Source: Gammaproteobacteria bacterium UBA2168 (GTDB lineage Bacteria; Pseudomonadota; Gammaproteobacteria; Pseudomonadales; Azotimanducaceae). From it: a stretch of DNA of 12,433 nucleotides. The stretch covers positions 1 through 12,433 of the forward strand of contig DCWG01000138.1 in the NCBI GenBank assembly GCA_002327525.1. Direction: 5' to 3'. The notes beneath the pieces are model-generated. The model saw only the letters and a program-made list of their open reading frames with translations, was not told the DNA's origin and made no database searches. The position numbers and the translations under genes are program-made. This document shows, in pieces, positions 6,827 to 12,433 of the stretch (positions are counted from its first letter, which is position 1; each line of letters opens with the position of its first letter).

Positions 6827-7068
6827 ATGCCATCAGTTGAAACAACCATGGCCAAGCGCATCGAGACGCCGGGCGCCAAAAATCACCCGGTATTTGCCAC
6901 CCAATGCCCGATGGCGATTGGCGTGGTCGAGTTGGCAGAGGGGCCTCCATGATCAGCAATATCGTGGGTTGTGATCCGGCAGACGTCACGGTGGGTATGA
7001 AGGTGCACGTCGAGTTTGAACCCATAGACGATAGTGACGTGACGCTGCCCGTGTTTTCACCTGTTTAA
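6827..7068 (+). pseudogene. DUF35 OB-fold acyl-CoA-associated protein, shortened and frameshifted
   Basis: The first frame (6827-6952, 41 codons, TAGGAG upstream) reads MPSVETTMAKRIETPGAKNH then PVFATQCPMAIGVVELAEGPP. The second (6949-7068, 39 codons) reads MISNIVGCDPADVTVGMKVH then VEFEPIDDSDVTLPVFSPV. Together they match the C-terminal OB-fold of DUF35 proteins (VxVELxEGPRxxSNIVGCDPxDVxxGMPV...VTLPxFxPV), normally ~130-145 residues and paired with thiolases. The zinc-ribbon N-terminal half is missing and the two parts are offset by one base near 6947. They overlap as ATGA, and GAGGGG precedes the second ATG, so translation as two coupled peptides is possible. Decay is the simpler reading. 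No thiolase partner is nearby. Confidence 0.75.
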
Positions 7069-7086
7069 CATCGCAAAGAGCACTCC

Positions 7087-8259
7087 ATGCAATATCCATT
7101 GGAAGGCGTAAAGGTTCTGGATTTCTCACGCGCAGTCGCGGGACCCTTCGCCGGGCGACTGCTTGCGGACCTGGGTGCGGATGTCGTCAAGGTCGAGCCG
7201 CCCGGCGGCGACGATACGAGTATTCACGGCAGGAAGGTGCAGGGCATTTCCGGGATGTTCAGCCAGCAGAACGCCGGTAAGCGGAATATCTGTCTGGATT
7301 TGCGTTCACCTGATGCTGTGTGGCTGGTGAAGGAGCTTGCCGCCGTAGCCGACATCGTGCTGGAAAACTATCGGCCTGGAGTTATGGACAGGCTTGGGAT
7401 CGATTTCGCTACGCTGAGCGCAGTGAATGCCAAACTCATTATGTTGTCGATCTCTGGATACGGTCACGACAGTCCCGAGGCACATCGACCTTCCTATGCG
7501 CCTGTGGTGCACGCCGAAGTGGGATTGATGCACAGAATGGCGCAGCGCAATGCTACGCCACCGGGAGATCTGCCGCTGTCGGTTGCGGATACCAATGCAT
7601 CTTTGCATGGCGTGATTGCCGTGTTGGCTGCGCTCAACATGCGTCATTTGACGGGTATGGGCCAGCATATTGACATGTCCATGATGGATGCGACGTTTGC
7701 CACGGACGATCGTGCGCACTTCGAGTTGGAAAACGTACCGGATACGTTGCCGGTGTGTCCCATTGTCGATCTGCCGTTCGGACGGGTGTTTATCGCTACC
7801 GATATGAAGCTCTTGTTCAGGAAGTTGCACCGTTACGCGGGCCTGGCGGACCCAACCCCTGATGGCGCAGATCTCGCGACGAAAATCGACTTGCGCAACC
7901 AGGCCATAGAACACTATCTGCGCCAGTGTGAAAGCCTTTCGCAGTTCGCCGAACTGATGGACACGATAGACATGCCCTGGGGGCAAGTGCGTGATCCTCA
8001 TGACCTCGAAGAGCAACCTACGCTCAAGCACCGAAGGATGATCGTGCAGATCGACGACCGTGCCGGTGGTGTGCGTCCCATCGCGGACTCGCCGTATCGA
8101 TTCTCGAACGCCAGCAGTGGTGTGCGTGGCCCGGCTGCACACCGAGGTGAACACAACCGGCAAGTACTGAAAGATTGGCTGGGCCTTAGCGACGCAAAGA
8201 TCGAAGCACGAGTCGAGTCCAGCATGCTGAAGTCTGACCCGAGTGAGGTGCGGGACTGA
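7087..8259 (+). CDS. CaiB/BaiF (class III) CoA-transferase
   Basis: A 390-residue family III CoA-transferase. The N-terminal Rossmann part shows GVKVLDFSRAVAGPFAGRLL (7-26) and LGADVVKVEPPGGDDT. Next come QNAGKRNICLDL and ADIVLENYRPGVMDRLGID. The catalytic aspartate, which forms the aspartyl-CoA anhydride, is D168 in SVADTNASLHG, matching Asp169 of formyl-CoA transferase. Length is normal for the family (~400). It would move CoA between a donor thioester and a carboxylic acid of the pathway, or CoA could be supplied by the ligase at the right end. It starts 18 bases after the DUF35 remnant with only a weak AAGAG ribosome site. Family assignment is firm; substrate unknown. Confidence 0.93.
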   Translation: MQYPLEGVKVLDFSRAVAGPFAGRLLADLGADVVKVEPPGGDDTSIHGRKVQGISGMFSQQNAGKRNICLDLRSPDAVWLVKELAAVADIVLENYRPGVMDRLGIDFATLSAVNAKLIMLSISGYGHDSPEAHRPSYAPVVHAEVGLMHRMAQRNATPPGDLPLSVADTNASLHGVIAVLAALNMRHLTGMGQHIDMSMMDATFATDDRAHFELENVPDTLPVCPIVDLPFGRVFIATDMKLLFRKLHRYAGLADPTPDGADLATKIDLRNQAIEHYLRQCESLSQFAELMDTIDMPWGQVRDPHDLEEQPTLKHRRMIVQIDDRAGGVRPIADSPYRFSNASSGVRGPAAHRGEHNRQVLKDWLGLSDAKIEARVESSMLKSDPSEVRD

Positions 8260-8346
8260 CTATGAAAGGACGTATGGCGGAATGCCAAGAAGCTGAATTG
8301 TTAAGGCGGGCAGACCGAAACTAAACGAGAAAGGAGGGAGAGCGAT

Positions 8347-9558
8347 ATGCGATTTGGAGTTTTTTACGAGCTTCAGCTACCCAAGCCCTGGGGCGAGGAT
8401 GCTGAACATCGCCTGATCAAGGAGGCCATCGAGCAGGTACAGCTGGCCGATCGTTTGGGCATCGATCATGCCTGGGCGGTGGAGCATCATTTTCTGGATG
8501 AATACTCTCACTGCTCAGCCTCGGATGTGTTCCTCACCGCGCTGGCTGCCAAGACCGAGAACATCCGGGTCGGTTTCGGTATTCGCCACGTCATTCCCAA
8601 ATACAATCATCCGGCGCGCACCGCAGAATCAGTGGCCATGCTCGACCTGATCTCTGATGGGCGTGTCGAATTCGGTATCGGTGAAGGCGCATCGCGCCTG
8701 GAACTGCACGGTTTCGGTATCAAAGCGAAAGAAAAACACGACCTGGCGCTGGAAGCGGGTGAGCAGATCGCCAACATGATGGCGATGGACCCGTATCCTG
8801 GTTATGAGGGTCAGGGTTTTAGTATGCCCTGCCGTAACGTGCTGCCGAAACCTTTGCAAAAACCGCACCCTCCGATGTGGCTCGCGTGTACCAACCGCAA
8901 GACCCTCGAGGTGGCAGCGCGCAATGGACTAGGGGCACTGGCTTTCACCTTTGTCGATCCCGAAGCGGCCAGAAGCTGGGCGAAGACCTATTACGACATC
9001 ATCAAGTCGGACGAGTGCGTGCCCCTGGGCCACACCGTAAATGCCAACCTGGCCATGGTGGCGGGTTTTTCGCTGCACGAGGACGCCGAGGAGGGGCTGC
9101 GCCGCGGCGAGGATGGTTTTGCGTTCTTCCGCTATGCGATCAACGCGATGGCAGCAAGTGACATTAAGCTTGGGCGCACCGCGCTGTGGGAAGAATATGA
9201 GGAGCTCAAGGATCGGGACCTGCCGACGATTCCGGCGCCCGGCATTGGCACCCCTGAGGAGTTCGCCACTTTCCTTCGTGAGTTCCAGGAGGGGGGCGTG
9301 GATCAGGTCATCTTTCTGCAGCAGGGCGGCAAGAACCGCCACGATCACATCTGCGAGAGCCTGGAGTTGTTCGCGAGTGAGGTGATGCCGGAGTTTGTCG
9401 AGGGCCGTGAAGAGCGGGAAGCCAAAAAAGCGGCTGAGCTTGCGCCCTATATCGAGGCTGCGCTCGCGCGCAAGAAACACATGGAGCCGCTAGCGGATGA
9501 GGATATACCGGTCGTGCATGCAGCCATCGATCGGGATGCGTTTTATCACAAGGACTGA
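8347..9558 (+). CDS. LLM-class flavin-dependent monooxygenase (luciferase-like)
   Basis: A 403-residue member of the bacterial luciferase superfamily, distinct from the LLM gene at 4722. It has GIDHAWAVEHHFLDEYSHCS (38-57), where AxEHHF is the luciferase-like motif. KTENIRVGFGIRHVIPKYNH and AMLDLISDGRVEFGIGEG (98-115) follow, forming the flavin-binding part of the barrel, then PPMWLACTNRKTLEVAARNG. This branch uses reduced FMN and O2, typically for oxygen insertion next to a carbonyl or into a hydrocarbon. The C-terminal ~50 residues form a charged helical extension (EGREEREAKKAAELAPYIEA) beyond the barrel. AGGAGG at 8332-8337 lies nine bases before the ATG. A partner flavin reductase is not visible in the window. 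Confidence 0.9.
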   Translation: MRFGVFYELQLPKPWGEDAEHRLIKEAIEQVQLADRLGIDHAWAVEHHFLDEYSHCSASDVFLTALAAKTENIRVGFGIRHVIPKYNHPARTAESVAMLDLISDGRVEFGIGEGASRLELHGFGIKAKEKHDLALEAGEQIANMMAMDPYPGYEGQGFSMPCRNVLPKPLQKPHPPMWLACTNRKTLEVAARNGLGALAFTFVDPEAARSWAKTYYDIIKSDECVPLGHTVNANLAMVAGFSLHEDAEEGLRRGEDGFAFFRYAINAMAASDIKLGRTALWEEYEELKDRDLPTIPAPGIGTPEEFATFLREFQEGGVDQVIFLQQGGKNRHDHICESLELFASEVMPEFVEGREEREAKKAAELAPYIEAALARKKHMEPLADEDIPVVHAAIDRDAFYHKD

Positions 9559-9589
9559 CCTATGATTCTGCAGAGATTTGGGGTGATAC

Positions 9590-10462
9590 ATGAATGACGT
9601 TGAAGGGAAGGTGGCGTTCGTCACCGGTGGCGCGAGCGGTATTGGCCTCGGCATGGTGCGGTCCTTCGCGGACGCGGGGATGAAGGTCGCGGTTGCAGAC
9701 ATCGAACAGGCTGCGCTCGATGGTGTGAAGGAAGAGTTCGAGTCGTCTGACGCCGAGATGATCTATCTGCAGGTCGATGTGACCGACCGCGATGCAATGG
9801 AGCGGGCGGCCCAGCAGACGGAAGAAGCCTTCGGCAAGGTGCACGTTGTTTGCAACAACGCAGGGGTTGCCGTTGCTGGCCGTGTCGACAAGATGGACTA
9901 TAAGGACTGGGATTGGGTGATGGGCGTCAATTTGGACGGGGTCATCAATGGTGTGGTGACTTTCGTTAACCGTATCAGGGTGCACGGGGAGGGTGGTCAC
10001 TTCGTGAACACCGCCTCCATGGCAGGACAAATGCCCATTCCGGGTGGCAGCATCTATACCGCAAGTAAATACGCCGTTGTTGGCCTTTCCGAGGTGATGC
10101 GCACGGATCTGGCGCGTCTCGACATCGGCGTGTCTGTGTTGTGCCCTGCGGGCGTGACCACCAACGTAGGTAAATCAGGCCGTAATCGCCCGGCTGACCT
10201 GCAGCTCCAAAAAGACACTTCTCGGCTGGGCATGGGCAAGACCCCGATCGGCGAGAAGGTCCTGTCAGATATGCTCGACGCCTCCGTGGTCGGGGATATG
10301 GTGCTGGCGGCTGTGCTTGCCAACGATGCCTATGTTTTCACCCATCCCCATCATAAACCCATGGTCGACGCGCGTACGGCGAGGGTCGACAGCTCGTTCG
10401 AGCGATGGTCACAGTATCGCGAGTTGAAAGGTATCAAAGCGGAGGGCACAGACAATGTATGA
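9590..10462 (+). CDS. Short-chain dehydrogenase/reductase (SDR)
   Basis: A 290-residue classical SDR with a complete motif set: TGGASGIG cofactor loop (12-19), Asp37 after strand 2 (favouring NAD(H) over NADP(H)), NNAG (89-92), Asn114, Ser143 and YTASK (Tyr156, Lys160). The C-terminus (from about 190) is longer than in a minimal SDR and carries HPHHKP, typical of a substrate-lid region. It would oxidise an alcohol or reduce a ketone in the pathway. It starts 31 bases after the LLM gene with a modest GGGGTG ribosome site, and its last eight bases overlap the next SDR, implying coupled translation. Confidence 0.93.
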   Translation: MNDVEGKVAFVTGGASGIGLGMVRSFADAGMKVAVADIEQAALDGVKEEFESSDAEMIYLQVDVTDRDAMERAAQQTEEAFGKVHVVCNNAGVAVAGRVDKMDYKDWDWVMGVNLDGVINGVVTFVNRIRVHGEGGHFVNTASMAGQMPIPGGSIYTASKYAVVGLSEVMRTDLARLDIGVSVLCPAGVTTNVGKSGRNRPADLQLQKDTSRLGMGKTPIGEKVLSDMLDASVVGDMVLAAVLANDAYVFTHPHHKPMVDARTARVDSSFERWSQYRELKGIKAEGTDNV

Positions 10463-11303
10463 CCTGAGTGGCAGGGTCGCGATCATCACCGGCGGGGCGA
10501 GCGGCATGGGGCGCGCGGCGTCCCTGCTGTTTGCGCAGGCCGGCGCGAATGTGGTGGTAGCGGACCTCAACGACGCCGATGGTGAAGAAGTTGCGCAGCT
10601 CGCTTCCGAGAGCGGTAACGAGGCTGTGTTCCAGCTTACCGACGTGTCTGCCGAGCCGGATATCGAAGCGATGATTGCGCGTGCGACAGATACGTTTGGC
10701 CGTCTGGATGTCCTGTTCAACAACGCGGGTATAGGCGGTGCCATCGGCCCGCTCGAAGACGTGTCGGTCGAGGACTGGGACCGGACCCAGGCGGTTTGCC
10801 TGCGTGGTGTATTCCTCGGCATGAAGCACGCCGCCGCGCCGATGCGCGCGGCTGGAGGGGGTTCCATTATCTCGACCTCATCCACCGGTGGCCTCGAGGG
10901 CGCCACCGGATTGTTTTCCTACTGCGCAGCGAAAGCGGGCGTGGCGCATCTAACACGTTGCGCTGCACTCGAATTTGCCCGCGATCTCATCCGTGTAAAT
11001 TGCATTGCTCCCGGGGGTATATCGACGCCGATTCTGTTCGGCATAAATGGTGGGGACAAAGAGCAGGTTGACGCCAATCTGGAACGGTTTCAGCCCTATC
11101 CGCGCGCTGGGCAACCACGAGACATCGCCGATGCAGCGCTGTTCCTGGCCAGCGATGCATCGGAATTCATTACGGGTCATACGCTGGTGGTTGATGGTGG
11201 CGCGACCGCTGGGCCGAGAATGGCGGTGCCGAAACCAGGCAGGAAGCGCAGAACGCGTTTCGCGGGCCCGTCGTTCGAAAGACCGGCCGACAAAGGAGAT
11301 TAG
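10455..11303 (+). CDS. Short-chain dehydrogenase/reductase (SDR), second copy type
   Basis: A 282-residue classical SDR: TGGASGMG (12-19), Asp37 (NAD preference), NNAG (89-92), a serine-rich STSS segment supplying the catalytic Ser near 142-143, and YCAAK (Tyr156, Lys160). The PG motif (NCIAPGGISTP) and the FITGHTLVVDGGAT end are standard for the family. An unusual basic tail of about 30 residues follows (PKPGRKRRTRF, ending DKGD). It is clearly a different enzyme from the preceding SDR rather than a recent duplicate, so successive oxidations or different stereochemistry are plausible. The start overlaps the upstream stop by eight bases, with GGAGG just upstream inside the previous gene. It is the last plus-strand gene. 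Confidence 0.93.
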   Translation: MYDLSGRVAIITGGASGMGRAASLLFAQAGANVVVADLNDADGEEVAQLASESGNEAVFQLTDVSAEPDIEAMIARATDTFGRLDVLFNNAGIGGAIGPLEDVSVEDWDRTQAVCLRGVFLGMKHAAAPMRAAGGGSIISTSSTGGLEGATGLFSYCAAKAGVAHLTRCAALEFARDLIRVNCIAPGGISTPILFGINGGDKEQVDANLERFQPYPRAGQPRDIADAALFLASDASEFITGHTLVVDGGATAGPRMAVPKPGRKRRTRFAGPSFERPADKGD

Positions 11304-11382
11304 ACGCGCTTACTAGCCACGAATCGTATCGCCCAGAGGAGGGGTGAGGAAGAGGTATAGGCCTTGTCAGCGCTGTGGGTGC
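11304..11382. other. Short convergent gap, no gene seen
   Basis: This lies between the stop of the second SDR and the end of the broken minus-strand dehydrogenase frame. I found no convincing hairpin followed by a T run on either strand, only short dyads such as CAGCGCTG, so the termination site of the plus-strand operon is not identified. Confidence 0.5.
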
Positions 11383-11604
11383 TTACCTGGGGAAGACGCA
11401 TACCATGCGGATGTCGATACTTTCCCGCTGACGTGTATCCCGTTTAGCCGTTGGGTCGCGAAATGAGGTGTGCGGACACACTTGCGTGTGTCCAGCAAAT
11501 GGCTGCCATTTCGTTTTGACGACAACCTGGCCAGATTCCGGCTCAAACAACGGGGTTTCTTTGCACACCATACGGCCATACTCGACCAGGCGCGCTGCAC
11601 GCAT
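11383..11604 (-). pseudogene. Medium-chain (zinc-type) alcohol dehydrogenase, N-terminal fragment
   Basis: From the ATG at 11604, MRAARLVEYGRMVCKETPLF then EPESGQVVVKTK (to about 11509) fits the N-terminus of MDR alcohol dehydrogenases (MRAARxxEYGxP...PxPGxGQVLVKT). At the point where the catalytic zinc motif (ASICGSDLH type) should follow, the sequence becomes WQPFAGHTQVCPH and no longer resembles the family. The frame stops after 73 codons. It starts 37 bases downstream of the acyl-CoA ligase on the same strand, so it was probably co-transcribed with it. GGAGG is present 14 bases upstream, rather far. The break falls on a nested palindrome. An uncharacterised short protein is the alternative. 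Confidence 0.55.
11459..11513. repeat. Nested palindrome at the dehydrogenase breakpoint
   Basis: An inner perfect hairpin, GGACACAC-TTGC-GTGTGTCC (11474-11493), lies within outer complementary arms CGAAATG (11459-11465) and CATTTCG (11507-11513). A further dyad, AAATGGC-T-GCCATTT (11497-11511), overlaps the right arm. The right arm coincides with the point where dehydrogenase similarity ends. There is no T run typical of an intrinsic terminator. It could be the end of a small mobile or REP-like element, or a hairpin in the mRNA. Confidence 0.6.
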
Positions 11605-11641
11605 CTGATCGATAGTTTCCTCCCAGAGACTGAAGTCCCAA

Positions 11642-12433
11642 CTAGACAATCCGTGATTCGTGATTTCCCCAGTACTTGTCCTTGAGCAGCCTTTTGTAGA
11701 GTTTTCCTGTGGGGTGGCGGGGGAGCTCTTCGATGAAGTCCACCGTTCGCGGGCATTTGATGGGGCTGATTCGCTCTTTGCACCATTCGATGAGTTCCTC
11801 TGCAAACTCAGGACCGGCATCAGTCGTCGCTTGCGGTTCGACGATGGCTTTGACCTCCTCGCCGAAATCTTCGTTCGGTACGCCAATCACAGCCACGTCA
11901 GCCACTTTTGGATGGGTGATCAGGCAGTCTTCTGTTTCCTGGGGATAGATGTTCACGCCGCCGGAGATGATCATGAAGGCTTTACGGTCGGTGAGATACA
12001 GATAACCCTCCTCATCCACATAACCAACGTCGCCAAGGGTCGCATAGCCTTGTTTGCTTTTTGATCCCTCGGTCTTTTCGGGATCCTTATAGTATTCGTA
12101 CGTCGCCGCACTTTCGAAGTAGATGGCGCCGATCTTACCGACTGGCAGCTCCTCTTCGGTTTCCTCATCAAGAATGTGCACGATCGAGCCGACTGGTTGA
12201 CCTACGCTGCCTTTGTGCTGCAGCCATTCATGGCTGTCGACCTTACACAGACCTACGCCTTCCGTGCCGCCGTAGTACTCGTAGATGATTGGCCCCCACC
12301 AATCGATCATCTGCTCTTTGATGGCCACGGGACAGGGCGCTGCGGCATGTATGGCAAATTTCAGGCTCGATATGTCGTAACCGGCACGTGCCTCTTCCGG
12401 CATTTTTAACATGCGCACGAACATGGTGGGCAC
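11642..12433 (-). CDS. Acyl-CoA ligase (AMP-forming), C-terminal half, cut by window edge
   Basis: 263 residues of an ANL-superfamily acyl-CoA synthetase; the N-terminal half (including the P-loop) lies beyond the right edge. Visible are SLKFAIHAAAPCP, the adenylate-binding EYYGGTEGVG, GYATLGDVGYVDEEGYLYLT containing the ribose-binding Asp, and the hinge DRKAFMIISGGVNIYPQETE. The acyl-CoA-ligase-like PNEDFGEEVKA comes next. The C-terminal PRHPTGKLYKRLL carries the catalytic lysine in GK. It activates a carboxylic acid to its CoA thioester with ATP. The C-terminal motifs resemble fatty-acid-type ligases common in actinobacterial and proteobacterial lipid or steroid clusters. It is convergent with the SDRs and followed by the dehydrogenase fragment. 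The first visible codon (GTG) is internal, not a start. Confidence 0.93.
   Translation of the reverse strand: MPTMFVRMLKMPEEARAGYDISSLKFAIHAAAPCPVAIKEQMIDWWGPIIYEYYGGTEGVGLCKVDSHEWLQHKGSVGQPVGSIVHILDEETEEELPVGKIGAIYFESAATYEYYKDPEKTEGSKSKQGYATLGDVGYVDEEGYLYLTDRKAFMIISGGVNIYPQETEDCLITHPKVADVAVIGVPNEDFGEEVKAIVEPQATTDAGPEFAEELIEWCKERISPIKCPRTVDFIEELPRHPTGKLYKRLLKDKYWGNHESRIV

Noticed and set aside
7306..8163. 285-codon minus-strand frame opposite the CaiB gene
   Set aside because: It is antisense to a gene with the conserved catalytic Asp; the frame has no family resemblance.
8262..8324. Possible 20-codon peptide (MKGRMAECQEAELLRRADRN) between CaiB and the second LLM gene
   Set aside because: There is a distant, weak ribosome site and no recognisable similarity; it is within what chance allows for an 87-base gap.
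11474..11493. Hairpin considered as an intrinsic terminator for the convergent operons
   Set aside because: The stem is good but no T run follows on either strand, and it lies inside the broken dehydrogenase frame more than 170 bases past the SDR stop.

Overview
The window looks like accessory catabolic DNA from an aerobic, moderately GC-rich bacterium, most likely a proteobacterium. That guess rests on the gene families (CYP153-type P450, luciferase-like monooxygenases, CaiB transferase, crotonase, SDRs, ISL3-type transposase remnant) and on clear Shine-Dalgarno sites. No rRNA, tRNA, CRISPR array or phage gene was seen, and species cannot be assigned.

Layout. (1) Positions 1-1366 are a graveyard on the minus strand: the last part of a second copy of the local GntR regulator, a frameshifted and stop-containing enoyl-CoA hydratase pseudogene, the C-terminus of an ISL3-family transposase, and the first ~40 codons of a beta-lactamase/esterase-family serine hydrolase that keeps its own ribosome binding site. 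(2) Positions 1439-4446 hold an intact minus-strand set: GntR/FCD regulator, CYP153-family P450, metallo-beta-lactamase-fold hydrolase. The broken serine hydrolase would originally have followed as the next gene. (3) Positions 4447-4721 form a divergent control region with a recognisable promoter whose spacer is an imperfect palindrome. (4) Positions 4722-11303 are a long plus-strand run: luciferase-like (LLM) oxidoreductase, divergent crotonase, split and shortened DUF35 OB-fold gene, CaiB/BaiF CoA-transferase, second LLM monooxygenase, and two overlapping SDRs. (5) At the right end, on the minus strand and convergent with the SDRs, are an acyl-CoA ligase (cut by the window edge) and a broken medium-chain dehydrogenase whose break coincides with a nested palindrome.

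The gene set fits oxidative breakdown of a hydrophobic compound. The P450 would hydroxylate an unactivated carbon and the SDRs would oxidise the alcohol. The ligase and CaiB transferase would make CoA thioesters, the crotonase would process an acyl-CoA, LLM enzymes would add oxygen or reduce, and the MBL hydrolase could open an ester or lactone. The substrate is not readable from sequence. CYP153 members usually act on alkanes or alicyclic and terpenoid carbons, but no ferredoxin or ferredoxin reductase is present here.

I see no defence system or obviously unprecedented machinery. The main points of interest are the decay pattern (six broken genes), the duplicated regulator end, the palindrome inside the promoter spacer, the crotonase lacking one catalytic glutamate, and the split OB-fold gene.
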